DNA of 64,000 bases from Paenibacillus sp. BJ-4. Its GTDB lineage: Bacteria > Bacillota > Bacilli > Paenibacillales > Paenibacillaceae. Under the pieces are notes generated by a model. It ran no database searches. It was not told where the DNA came from and was given only the letters and a program-made list of their open reading frames with translations. Location of the stretch: assembly GCF_020404765.1 (NCBI RefSeq), contig NZ_JAIVEM010000044.1:1-64000 (forward strand), in the 5' to 3' direction. The position numbers and the translations under genes are program-made. Positions within the stretch are counted from its first letter, which is position 1. Each line of letters begins with the position of its first letter. Shown here one piece after another: positions 46,609-54,685 of the stretch.

Positions 46609-47997
46609 CTACCGCTTAGCAGAGAACAGGTTTTTCTTGTCTTCTTTAGTTAATCGTAAATACAATTTCATACAATCCATTATTGCACTGCGAGTAAAAT
46701 TACAATATCTATCCACTGGCTCATTAATCGAACCACTAAGCACCATATTCTCTTGAGGACAACCTCCACCACATAGATTCTTAGCCCAACATTCTCCGCA
46801 TACAGTTCTCTTTTCTAAACGCATCTCGCTAAGCATGCCACTCTTCTTTCTTACATTCACCCCTTCTCTTACATTCCCTAAAGAATAATTCTTTTCATTA
46901 ACAAATCGTTGACAAGGATAAAGATTACCATGCACATCAACGGCAAGCATATGCGAGACCGCCCCACAAAAATAATCTCGCTTAGAAGAAGAATGAATCA
47001 TCTTCAAGTATTTTAGAATGTTCGATATTTGACGTGCTTCCCCATATTTTTTAGCCTGAAGCAAAGATTCAAAATGAACAACCAATTTGGTGAATTCTTG
47101 TGCATACTTCTCAAAGTCTTCCTCACTAAGCATTTCGACTGCAGGATACATCGCAACATGGCGAATACCAATCCCCATTAAATGTGTAAGTGTATGTGTT
47201 ATATCCAATTGTACTGGTGAAATCGTAGCTCTTGCTGTTATGACACCTTTTTTTCTTAAACTTTCTGTTCTGTTTAAAATGATTTCATAGGTTCCTTTTC
47301 TGTTCTGATAATATCGATTGAAATCGTGCGTCATTTGATCACCATCTAGACTTATCTGAATAGAAACATGATGATCTAATAAGAAATTTTCAATTTCTTT
47401 GGAAATCAAGGTACCGTTCGTTGTCATACTATATGTAACACGTTTATTTGATTCTTTTTGTTTTAGCTTAGTGTAGGCTACAACTTCTCTAATAACTTCA
47501 ATGTTCAGAAGTGGCTCCCCTCCAAAAAAGCAAATATTCAGTTCTTCTTCTTCGCCAGAATGATCAAACAGATAATCAACTGCTTTTAATGCTGTCTCCG
47601 TGTCCATTCGTCCTCGATCATTATATTCTCCGTCTCCTCCATAACAGTAAGAGCATCTTAGATTACACTCTTGAACCAGCATAAGAATTATAGATGATAG
47701 ACTTACTTGCTCATCATTGCAACTTTTACATTCCTTTTGAATAGACGAATCTTTATTATGATATATAACCGATGCTTCTTCTAGACTGGCTAATAACCTA
47801 TCTACCTCTGCTCTACTGGAACGATGCTTAAGTAATTCAAATATTTCCTCAATTTCTTTACCTTCGCTATTACATATATCTACTACGACATCATCAATCT
47901 GAAAAAGCCCATTTGTTTTTATATTGTATAAGTATAAATTTTTATTTTCTTCTATGATTTTGACGGGATTTATTTCAAATGGAACACTAATCACCAT
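46609..47997 (-). CDS. papB: Radical SAM/SPASM ranthipeptide maturase (PapB-like)
   Basis: A 462-residue enzyme. An N-terminal RiPP-recognition region (about 1-95) precedes the radical SAM core with C111, C115 and C118 in CNLRCSYC, followed by the GGEPLL motif. The C-terminal SPASM domain has VCGECWAKNLCGGGCPQ and a further cysteine in DRYCNF. PapB of P. polymyxa links each Cys sulfur of PapA to the beta carbon of the Asp four positions later. The adjacent precursor with Cys-x3-Asp motifs supports the same reaction here. It starts at ATG 47997, 113 bases after the precursor gene and beyond a hairpin. Confidence 0.88.
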   Translation of the reverse strand: MVISVPFEINPVKIIEENKNLYLYNIKTNGLFQIDDVVVDICNSEGKEIEEIFELLKHRSSRAEVDRLLASLEEASVIYHNKDSSIQKECKSCNDEQVSLSSIILMLVQECNLRCSYCYGGDGEYNDRGRMDTETALKAVDYLFDHSGEEEELNICFFGGEPLLNIEVIREVVAYTKLKQKESNKRVTYSMTTNGTLISKEIENFLLDHHVSIQISLDGDQMTHDFNRYYQNRKGTYEIILNRTESLRKKGVITARATISPVQLDITHTLTHLMGIGIRHVAMYPAVEMLSEEDFEKYAQEFTKLVVHFESLLQAKKYGEARQISNILKYLKMIHSSSKRDYFCGAVSHMLAVDVHGNLYPCQRFVNEKNYSLGNVREGVNVRKKSGMLSEMRLEKRTVCGECWAKNLCGGGCPQENMVLSGSINEPVDRYCNFTRSAIMDCMKLYLRLTKEDKKNLFSAKR

Positions 47998-48022
47998 TAA
48001 TCATCCTCTCAAAGTTACAAAA

Positions 48023-48061
48023 TAGGAGGAAGTCCAAGAAAATTAGTTCCCAGACCTCCTA
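48023..48061 (-). terminator. Hairpin between freyrasin-type precursor and papB
   Basis: TAGGAGG (48023-48029) and CCTCCTA (48055-48061) pair across a 25-base loop. On the minus strand the stem is followed only by ATTTTG, so it is a leaky terminator or processing site that would favour precursor mRNA over maturase mRNA. Confidence 0.5.
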
Positions 48062-48110
48062 ATTGACTGACCCGTGTTTGAAAGCCCTATCGTTGCGAGT
48101 TTTACTTCAA

Positions 48111-48266
48111 TTAATCGCTATCATTATTAGTACACCAATGACCACTTTCTTTGCTACAAAACCAATCGGTAGCATCACAACCTACACAACGATCACGTGT
48201 ATCACAAAAAACACACGTCATAGGAGAAACACTTCCTTCAGCTGCTTGGTTAACAGGATCGAACAA
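48111..48266 (-). CDS. papA: Freyrasin-type ranthipeptide precursor (PapA-like)
   Basis: A 51-residue precursor that begins MFDPVNQAAEGSVSP and carries six cysteines at 18, 21, 27, 30, 37 and 45. Five of them have Asp four residues later: C18-D22, C21-D25, C27-D31, C30-D34 and C45-D49. The first two pairs interlock, as do the next two. C37 is followed by Ser41 at this position. PapA of P. polymyxa, the freyrasin precursor, has six Cys-x3-Asp motifs. The start must be TTG 48266, since a stop lies three codons upstream, and GAGGTG sits seven bases before it. PapB-like maturase is next on the same strand. Confidence 0.88.
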   Translation of the reverse strand: MFDPVNQAAEGSVSPMTCVFCDTRDRCVGCDATDWFCSKESGHWCTNNDSD

Positions 48267-48333
48267 TTTTATTCACCTCATTTTTTATATATTTTTCATT
48301 TCTTTTCCAATATAATCAGTTTTCCATTGCACT

Positions 48334-48363
48334 TCTATACTTTTTTTGAAATATTTATGTAAA
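48334..48363 (-). promoter_or_regulatory. Promoter of the freyrasin-type precursor gene
   Basis: On the minus strand TTTACA (48358-48363) is followed after 18 bases by TATAGA (48334-48339). The predicted RNA start is about 60 bases before the TTG codon. It appears to be an ordinary sigma-A promoter. Confidence 0.5.
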
Positions 48364-48367
48364 ATTT

Positions 48368-48498
48368 GTTAACGCACTATTAGGCAAAATCCTGATGCAG
48401 CCGCCTGTGCCATTTCTTGCTGCCAAATATAATATTTCCATTACAGCTACAACGACTTGAATATACAGATTAAAAAGAAAAATTCGAACATTATGATG
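48368..48498 (+). pseudogene. Decayed 3' end of a second sigma factor gene
   Basis: Bases about 48406-48497 match the 3' end of the intact sigma gene (about 41658-41749), with some 16 differences in 92 aligned positions counted by eye. The frame reads PVPFLAAKYNISITATTT, then a TGA where the intact gene has an Arg codon, then IYRLKRKIRTL. Upstream, GTTAAC and CTGATGCAG also match the intact gene, but the stretch between is deleted. This is a broken remnant that cannot make region 4. Confidence 0.75.
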
Positions 48499-48510
48499 CT
48501 AGACTAAAAA

Positions 48511-48615
48511 GTGGACACCGAGATACGAGAATGCAAGAATAAAATCAAACTCATTTGAAGTGGCCAATGAGCAAAAAATATGATAAAGCGTTCAAATTCA
48601 AACCATTCAAATGAT
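48511..48615 (+). pseudogene. IS3-type transposase remnant, 5' end
   Basis: The sequence from AGTGGACAC-like bases (48510) to the ATG at 48567 and the short frame MSKKYDKAFKFKPFK looks like the start of an IS3-family orfA, whose proteins commonly begin MxKKYDxEFK. The frame stops at TGA (48612-48614) after 15 codons. Only this tip remains, joined to another mobile-element fragment. Confidence 0.4.
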
Positions 48616-48620
48616 TCAAG

Positions 48621-48833
48621 AAGAAGCATTTTCTGGAACTGCTGAAGCTGGATGAGCAAGCCGTATCCTTCGAACAAGGAGGACTCGCCGACTGGCTATT
48701 GTTTCTCAAAGGCGCAGATCCATCCAAATGGGAGGTTTTGAAAATGAACGAGCCAGGACTGGAAAAAGCCATGGACACACTGCAATTCTTAGTCAGGATT
48801 CAGAAGCAAGGCGTTAAATCTATTCAAATATGA
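48621..48833 (+). pseudogene. Rpn/PD-(D/E)XK transposase-nuclease remnant
   Basis: An open frame of 70 codons reads KKHFLELLKLDEQAVSF, then ADWLLFLKGADPSKWEVL and MNEPGLEKAMDTLQFL. These blocks match the C-terminal half of Rpn-family recombination-promoting nucleases, which have a WLxFLKG segment and a following P-x-xxKAxxxLxxLS helix. The catalytic N-terminal domain is missing and the C terminus diverges before a TGA. It is a relic. Confidence 0.5.
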
Positions 48834-48885
48834 GGATTTCTACGTAGGGTGCCATTATAGTGGTACTCTTTTTATATGCTAGCAC

Positions 48886-48936
48886 AAAAAAAACGGCGGA
48901 GCTCCCTTGGTTTAAAACCAGGAAACTCCGCCTTTA
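48886..48936 (-). terminator. Terminator of the beta-glucan importer operon
   Basis: GGCGGAG (48895-48901) pairs with CTCCGCC (48926-48932), with an inner CCTTGGTTT/AAACCAGG stem. On the minus strand a run of eight T follows. Confidence 0.85.
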
Positions 48937-48968
48937 CTATGTGCAACCTATAATCCACCACTACATTA

Positions 48969-49823
48969 CTACTTAATACCCGAAATTGTATAATTCTCGA
49001 TAATATACTTTTGAAAAACAATGAAGATAATCATAATCGGCAAGACCATAAAAGTTGAGCCTGCCATCTGGAGCGCGAATTGACTCTCGTTCTGTCCCTT
49101 GAGCAGTGACAGACCAACGGACAAGGTGTACAGCTTCTCATCGTTCGCAATAATGAGCGGCCACAAGAAGCTGTTCCATCCGCCGATGAAGGTCAGGATG
49201 GCCTGTACCGCGATAATTGGCGTCGAAATGGGCAGCACGATTTGTAAAAAGGTGCGGAACTCGCCTGCTCCGTCCAGACGCGTCGCCTCCAGCAATTCTT
49301 CGGGAATATCCGACATGAACTGCCGGAACAGGAAGATGGCGAATGCTCCTACCAAACCAGGAAGGACGATCCCCATCATGGTATTGGTCAACCCCATCTG
49401 GTTCAGAATCAAATACACCGGAATCATCGTTACCTGCCCTGGAATCATCATCGTGGCCAGCACCAGATAGAATAGAAAACCTCTGCCCTTAAATTTGAAT
49501 TTGGCAAACCCGTAGCCTGCCATGGCGTTGAGGAATAATCCGAAAAAGGAAGCTAATACAATCACCAGCGTATTGGTCAAATAAGTGCCAAAAGCCATGC
49601 TATCAAATAGTATTTTGAAATTTTCCAATGTGAAATGCTCTGGCCAGATGGTCGGAGGAATTTTGGTTACCTCGCCCTCAGTTTTAAAGGAGGATAAAAT
49701 CATCCACGCAAAAGGCAGCACCATCAACAGACCTCCCACGGTCAGGAGAATCGCCACGAACCATTGAAATGTTTTTTCACCACTGCGCGAATTGGCGCGG
49801 GCTTGCTGAACAGCTGTTTTCAC
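48969..49823 (-). CDS. Carbohydrate ABC transporter permease (MalG type)
   Basis: A permease of about 284 residues with six helices. The EAA loop reads EATRLDGAGEFRTFLQIVLPISTP. GTG 49823 is the preferred start because AGAGGTG ends six bases before it, while the ATG at 49829 directly touches that site. It is the last gene of the importer operon and pairs with the MalF-type permease encoded just before it. As in the first sugar locus, no ATPase gene is present, so a shared ATPase is needed. The operon is divergent from GH3 and GH94 enzyme genes. Confidence 0.9.
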   Translation of the reverse strand: MKTAVQQARANSRSGEKTFQWFVAILLTVGGLLMVLPFAWMILSSFKTEGEVTKIPPTIWPEHFTLENFKILFDSMAFGTYLTNTLVIVLASFFGLFLNAMAGYGFAKFKFKGRGFLFYLVLATMMIPGQVTMIPVYLILNQMGLTNTMMGIVLPGLVGAFAIFLFRQFMSDIPEELLEATRLDGAGEFRTFLQIVLPISTPIIAVQAILTFIGGWNSFLWPLIIANDEKLYTLSVGLSLLKGQNESQFALQMAGSTFMVLPIMIIFIVFQKYIIENYTISGIK

Positions 49824-49841
49824 GTTCATCACCTCTCTCTA

Positions 49842-50726
49842 TCAGGACTCCGCTTTATTTTGCAAACGGAACTGAATCAGCGTTACCGCGATGATCGCGA
49901 AGAACAGAATGAATGATCCCGCCGCGGCATAACCGAATTTACTAAATTGGAAGCCGTTATTGTAAATGAACAGGGAGGCCGTCAGCGTGCCGTCAAGCGG
50001 TTTCCCTTTGGTCATGACAAAAGGTTCCTCGAAAAATTGCAGCCAGCCAATCATCGTCGTGATGGACACGAAGAAAATAGCGTAACGGAGCTGCGGAAGG
50101 GTAATATAACGAATTTGCTGCCATGTGCTGGCTCCGTCAAGCTGAGCCGCTTCATAGTAAGAGCCCGGAATCCCTTTAATGGCCGCAATAAAAATAATCA
50201 TATTCAAGCCGATGCCCCGCCAAACTGCCAACACAATCAGCGAAATTTTCGCCACTGTCGGATCGGTCAGCCATGGAACGGGGCCTAAATTGATCAGACC
50301 AAGTACATAGTTGAATAATCCGAGCGTCGGATTATACAGATAGCTCCAAACGACCGCGACCGCAACCACATTCGTTACGGACGGCAGATAGAACACGACG
50401 CGGAATATTTTGAAAGCACGTGATTTTCCCATATTAATCAGGATCGCAATACTGAGGGAAAATATCAGCACCAACGGAACACCGATAATGACGAAGAACA
50501 GGGTATTACCCATAGACTTTAAAAAAGAAGGGTCTAGTAGTACATTCTTATAATTTTCCAGCCCTATAAAGCGAATACTATCATAATTAACGAGTCCTGA
50601 CAGATCCATATCCGTGAAGCTGATCACGAGCGCCAGTAAAATCGGCAACAGCGAAAACAGCGCAAGTAGGATGATGGAGGGACCGATAAACAAGTATGGC
50701 GCAAGCTTCTGCGAGCTTCCTTTCAT
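49842..50726 (-). CDS. Carbohydrate ABC transporter permease (MalF type)
   Basis: A 294-residue permease with six helices, the first at about residues 10-32. Its EAA loop is EAAQLDGASTWQQIRYITLPQLRYA. It lies 36 bases after the binding-protein gene and 18 before the second permease. GGGAGTGAAGGC precedes the ATG. The transported sugar is inferred to be a beta-linked gluco-oligosaccharide from the divergent GH3 and GH94 genes. Confidence 0.9.
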   Translation of the reverse strand: MKGSSQKLAPYLFIGPSIILLALFSLLPILLALVISFTDMDLSGLVNYDSIRFIGLENYKNVLLDPSFLKSMGNTLFFVIIGVPLVLIFSLSIAILINMGKSRAFKIFRVVFYLPSVTNVVAVAVVWSYLYNPTLGLFNYVLGLINLGPVPWLTDPTVAKISLIVLAVWRGIGLNMIIFIAAIKGIPGSYYEAAQLDGASTWQQIRYITLPQLRYAIFFVSITTMIGWLQFFEEPFVMTKGKPLDGTLTASLFIYNNGFQFSKFGYAAAGSFILFFAIIAVTLIQFRLQNKAES

Positions 50727-50762
50727 GCCTTCACTCCCTTTGACAATGACGGATACGGATCA

Positions 50763-52016
50763 TTATTTTTTCATAATACTTGCAGCTTGCTGATTAAAGT
50801 CATCCATTTCCTTCTGGACGTCGGCTTGACCACGGTAAATGCGTTCGAAGCTCTTGATGAATTGCTGAGAAACCTCTTCCCATGCTGCCAGCTGCGGTAA
50901 TGCCGCGGAATGATCAAGCTGTTTACGAATCGTTTGCAGCATCGGATCACTCTTCAGCTTGGCATCGTCCCATGACTTGGTAGCAGCAGGCAGGGTACTG
51001 GACAGCTCCATCCATTTCAGCTGCGTTTCCGGTTTACTCATGAAAGCCAGGAATTTGGCCGATTCCTCTGGGTGCTTGCTAAACTGCATAATCGAAAGGT
51101 TCGACCCGCCCAAAACAGACAGGTTGTTCACTTTGCCCGGCAGTTCGGCTACATTCCATTTGCCTTCCAGTTCCGGTGCTTTGCTCTTGATTTCTCTAAT
51201 CATAAAAGGACCGCTGATAAACATCGGAACGATACCATCACCTTGCAATCCCTGAACGGAATCTATCCCAAGATCGAGGGCATTGGAGCCGTTTTGGAAA
51301 AAGGTGTTCAAATACTTCACAGCCTCTACAAACGGCGGCTGGTTGAACAGCGGATTGCCCTGCTCATCAATCAGCTTGGAGCCATTCTGAAGTGCGAACA
51401 TAAAGCCCAGAGACTGCTCTTTCGCATTAATGGCAATACCGTATTTTCCCTTGCCACGCGCTGCCAGCTTTTGCGCAGCGTCAGAGAGCTCTTCCCACGT
51501 TTTAGGTGCTTCATTATATCCGACTTGTTTCAATAGATCTGAACGGTAGAACAAAATTTTCGTTTCCGTATACCAAGGAACACCTACAGGTTTTCCTTCA
51601 AATTTTGTCGTATCCACAGCACCCGGAAAGAAATTTTTCGATTCCAGCTCAGGATATTTGCTGATATAGGGGGTGATGTCCGTCAATGCACCCGCAGACG
51701 CAAGCTCAGGAACCCATGATGTGCCCAACTGGACCACATCCGGACCGGATTTGGAAGCAACTGCCGTCAGCAGCTTATCGTGAGCGTTATCCCAAGGCAG
51801 TGCCTGCACCTCTACATGAATATCGGGATTTTCTTTTTCAAAATCCTTTACAATCTCAGGCAGTAGCTTTCCTTCTGCCCCCATACCCCATAGGGTGATG
51901 GTTGTTTTTCCGTTCGCGTCCTTGCCAGATGACTCATCCTTGGAAGAACAGCCAGCCAGTGCGCCCCCCAGTAATAAGGTGCTTGCCAAAATGATCCCCA
52001 ACGTTCTTTTCATCAT
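50763..52016 (-). CDS. Sugar-binding lipoprotein of a beta-glucoside importer
   Basis: A 417-residue family-1 solute-binding protein. The signal peptide MMKRTLGIILASTLLLGG ends in the lipobox LAGC, so the mature protein is a lipoprotein. Family blocks include ITLWGMGAEGKLLPEIV, FEKENPDIHVEVQALPW, GPDVVQLGTSWVPEL and GVPWYTETKILFYR. The ATG at 52016 is chosen since GGGAGG ends seven bases upstream; a longer frame to 52088 has no site and would hide the signal peptide. It is the first gene of the importer operon, directly behind a promoter with a LacI-type operator. Confidence 0.92.
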   Translation of the reverse strand: MMKRTLGIILASTLLLGGALAGCSSKDESSGKDANGKTTITLWGMGAEGKLLPEIVKDFEKENPDIHVEVQALPWDNAHDKLLTAVASKSGPDVVQLGTSWVPELASAGALTDITPYISKYPELESKNFFPGAVDTTKFEGKPVGVPWYTETKILFYRSDLLKQVGYNEAPKTWEELSDAAQKLAARGKGKYGIAINAKEQSLGFMFALQNGSKLIDEQGNPLFNQPPFVEAVKYLNTFFQNGSNALDLGIDSVQGLQGDGIVPMFISGPFMIREIKSKAPELEGKWNVAELPGKVNNLSVLGGSNLSIMQFSKHPEESAKFLAFMSKPETQLKWMELSSTLPAATKSWDDAKLKSDPMLQTIRKQLDHSAALPQLAAWEEVSQQFIKSFERIYRGQADVQKEMDDFNQQAASIMKK

Positions 52017-52149
52017 ACGAATTCCTCCCGTGATGACCGGTTTACCGATCACGCAATATGATAACGGATTAAATAGAAGTAAATACATGCAGTGGTTACA
52101 TCATACCTTTATAGCAATAATATTCCAAAATCTAAGGACCATACTCATC

Positions 52150-52166
52150 AATAGAAACGTTTCGAT
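52150..52166. promoter_or_regulatory. LacI-family operator O1
   Basis: AATAGAAACGTTTCGAT contains the perfect palindrome GAAACGTTTC. It overlaps the expected transcription start of the importer promoter, where a repressor would block RNA polymerase. The same 17 bases recur at 52343. The LacI-type regulator encoded at 58.3 kb is the likely ligand. Confidence 0.75.
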
Positions 52167-52170
52167 AGTC

Positions 52171-52199
52171 ATTATAGAACAAATTGAAACCGTATTCAA
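52171..52199 (-). promoter_or_regulatory. Promoter of the beta-glucoside importer operon
   Basis: On the minus strand TTGAAT (52194-52199) is followed after 17 bases by TATAAT (52171-52176). Operator O1 starts five bases beyond the -10. The leader to the lipoprotein ATG is about 150 bases and shows nothing else. Confidence 0.75.
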
Positions 52200-52298
52200 T
52201 AGGAATATTATTCTTTATTCAGCCAAAATCGCACCTTTATTTCATTTGTTTCATCTTAAATACGTTACTCCCCTCGTAAAATAACCTCCAACATGGAT

Positions 52299-52327
52299 TT
52301 GACTCTCGAATTGAAAGCGTATATAAT
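52299..52327 (+). promoter_or_regulatory. Promoter of the GH3-GH94 operon
   Basis: TTGACT (52299-52304) and TATAAT (52322-52327) are separated by 17 bases, a near-consensus sigma-A promoter. Operator O2 lies 15 bases downstream of the -10. Confidence 0.8.
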
Positions 52328-52342
52328 CCAACTGAGTTCAAT

Positions 52343-52359
52343 AATAGAAACGTTTCGAT
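52343..52359. promoter_or_regulatory. LacI-family operator O2
   Basis: The sequence is identical over 17 bases to O1 and sits just downstream of the start site of the GH3 promoter. The centre-to-centre distance between O1 and O2 is 193 bases, so a DNA loop held by a dimer pair is possible. Confidence 0.75.
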
Positions 52360-52496
52360 TAATAATACAACCGAATATTATGCATCTATACTAAGCTATT
52401 AGCCTATTCAGCACTTTTATGAAACCATTTTCGCCAAAAAATCTCATGAATCTGAAAAAGAAAGCTGTCTACCAATGCAGCTTACGGAGGATTATG

Positions 52497-54671
52497 ATGG
52501 AACAACAGCTAAATTCCTATTTGCAAAGCATGACGCTTGAAGAAAAGGTCGACCAGCTGCTTCAGCTTGTGGGCGCCTTTTTTGAAGATGCTGGGACAGA
52601 AGGCCAAATTACCGGGCCTATGGCTTCTCTTGGTATCACCGAGGAAACCGTCCACAACGTCGGTTCCGTGCTTGGCCTCGCAGGAGCCAAGGAAGTGATT
52701 CGTGTTCAGCAGGCCCATTTGAGTAAGAACCGGCTGGGCATTCCGCTTCTAATTATGGCAGACATTGTACACGGCTTCAAAACGATTTTTCCGATACCGC
52801 TTGCTATGGGTTGCTCATGGGATATGCGACTTGCGGAAGAGAGCGCTACCATTGCTGCGAGAGAGGCAGCTGTGTCGGGGATACATGTTACTTTTGCACC
52901 GATGGTCGATTTGGTACGTGACCCGCGCTGGGGTCGTGTCATGGAATCTACAGGAGAAGATCCATACCTTAACAGCGAATTTGCCCGCGCGTTTGTGCGT
53001 GGCTTCCAAGGCAAAGATCTGACGAACGATACAGACCGAGTGGCCGCGTGTGTCAAGCATTTTGCCGCATATGGGGCAGGTGAAGGCGGACGGGATTACA
53101 ATACCGTCGATCTATCCGCATGGCAGCTGCGAGAGTATTATCTCCCCTCCTACAAAGCCGCGCTGGATGAAGGCTGCGAAATGGTGATGACATCCTTCAA
53201 TACTGTAGAGGGCGTAGCCGCAACGGGCAATAAACGCCTGATGCGCGATTTGCTCCGCGACGAATGGGGCTTTGATGGTGTACTCATCTCGGATTGGGCT
53301 GCCATCAAGGAGCTTATCCCCCACGGCATCGCCGAGGATGAGCGCGAGGCAGCACAGAAAGCATTGCTGGCAGGCGTGGATATCGAAATGATGACCTCCT
53401 GCTACAACGGGCATCTGCCTGAGCTGGTTCGCAGCGGACAGCTGGACGAAGCACTCGTCGATGAAGCGGTGATGCGCGTGTTGAAGCTCAAGCACAAGCT
53501 GGGCTTGTTCGACAATCCGCTGCGCGGCGCGGACCCTGAGCGGGAACGTGAGGTTGTGTTCTGCGATGCTCACCGAGCGGTTGCCAAGGAATTAGCGATC
53601 AAATCGTGTGTACTGCTCAAAAATAATTCCGTTCTTCCATTGAAGCGCAGTCAGCATATTGCGTTGATCGGACCGTTTGCACAGAGCGGTGATATCCTTG
53701 GCTCTTGGTCTTGGAGCGGCTCGCAGGACGAAGCGATTCGTGTCGTTGACGGATTCCAATCGAAAATAGCTTCCTCGCTGCTCACAGTAGCGACAGGCTG
53801 CTCTATAGAAGACATGACTGAGGAGCAATATGCAGAAGCTCTGCAAGCCGCCAGTCAAGCAGAGGTTATCGTGCTGGCGCTTGGTGAGCGCTCGGATATG
53901 AGTGGTGAAGCAGGCAGTCGTTCGAATATTCGCCTGCCACAAGCCCAGCTGGAGCTGGTAAAGCGTCTGAAAACGCTGAATAAGCCTATGGTAGCCGTCC
54001 TTTTCAATGGTCGCCCATTGGACCTGCACGGTGTTATTGAAGAAGCAGACGCCATACTGGAGGCCTGGTTCCCCGGTGGCGAAGGCGGCGCAGCTATTGC
54101 CGATTTGCTGTACGGCGATGCAGAGCCTACGGGCCGTCTGACGATGTCCTTCCCGCAATCGGTCGGACAAGTGCCTGTATATTACAATCACTTTAATACA
54201 GGACGTCCACAGTTAGATCCGAATACAAAGGAACGCTACGTGTCCCAATACCTGGACGTACCGAACGAACCTTTATTCCCGTTTGGCTATGGCCTGAGCT
54301 ACACCGAAGTAGCCTATGACAGCGTACAGCTTTCCGGCGAGACCCTTGTACCCGGTCAGGAGCTGACGGTTAAGGTGCGGGTAACAAACACAGGGACTCG
54401 TCCAGTCGAAGAAACCGTTCAGTTCTATGTCCGTGACATCAGCGGAGATACGGTTCGCCCGATGAAGGAACTAAAAGATTTCCGCAAAGTCCTGCTTGCG
54501 CCAGGCGAAAGCCGGGAAGTGGAATTTGTATTGACCGAGTCTCAATTGCGCTATCATCATGCAGACCTGAGCTTTAGCAGTGATAGCGGTGAATTTGCCG
54601 TCTTTACAGGACCTAACAGCCGAGATACTACCGAAGGACGATTTCGGTTAGTCAAAGAAACAGGAAAGTGA
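52497..54671 (+). CDS. GH3 beta-glucosidase, cytoplasmic
   Basis: A 724-residue family 3 enzyme without a signal peptide. The (beta/alpha)8 domain opens with MTLEEKVDQLLQL; KHFAAYGAGEGGRD carries the conserved Lys-His. The nucleophile is D266 in GVLISDWAA. The second domain has the GEAGSR segment with the acid/base Glu, and a C-terminal Fn3-like domain (about 620-724) ends the protein, as in bacterial beta-glucosidases. It should hydrolyse imported beta-gluco-oligosaccharides. ATG 52497 has GGAGG six bases upstream; a longer frame to 52419 lacks such a site. The stop overlaps the following region of the GH94 gene. Confidence 0.92.
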   Translation: MEQQLNSYLQSMTLEEKVDQLLQLVGAFFEDAGTEGQITGPMASLGITEETVHNVGSVLGLAGAKEVIRVQQAHLSKNRLGIPLLIMADIVHGFKTIFPIPLAMGCSWDMRLAEESATIAAREAAVSGIHVTFAPMVDLVRDPRWGRVMESTGEDPYLNSEFARAFVRGFQGKDLTNDTDRVAACVKHFAAYGAGEGGRDYNTVDLSAWQLREYYLPSYKAALDEGCEMVMTSFNTVEGVAATGNKRLMRDLLRDEWGFDGVLISDWAAIKELIPHGIAEDEREAAQKALLAGVDIEMMTSCYNGHLPELVRSGQLDEALVDEAVMRVLKLKHKLGLFDNPLRGADPEREREVVFCDAHRAVAKELAIKSCVLLKNNSVLPLKRSQHIALIGPFAQSGDILGSWSWSGSQDEAIRVVDGFQSKIASSLLTVATGCSIEDMTEEQYAEALQAASQAEVIVLALGERSDMSGEAGSRSNIRLPQAQLELVKRLKTLNKPMVAVLFNGRPLDLHGVIEEADAILEAWFPGGEGGAAIADLLYGDAEPTGRLTMSFPQSVGQVPVYYNHFNTGRPQLDPNTKERYVSQYLDVPNEPLFPFGYGLSYTEVAYDSVQLSGETLVPGQELTVKVRVTNTGTRPVEETVQFYVRDISGDTVRPMKELKDFRKVLLAPGESREVEFVLTESQLRYHHADLSFSSDSGEFAVFTGPNSRDTTEGRFRLVKETGK

Positions 54672-54685
54672 GGTGCTTCCCTTTG

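Noticed and set aside
48063-48362. Plus-strand frame of 99 codons over the freyrasin-type precursor
   Set aside because: It is antisense to the precursor gene, has no ribosome site and gives a low-complexity product. The minus strand has a fitting start, site and motifs.
48551-48778. Minus-strand frame of 75 codons in the relic region
   Set aside because: It is antisense to the Rpn-type fragment, which matches a known family on the plus strand.
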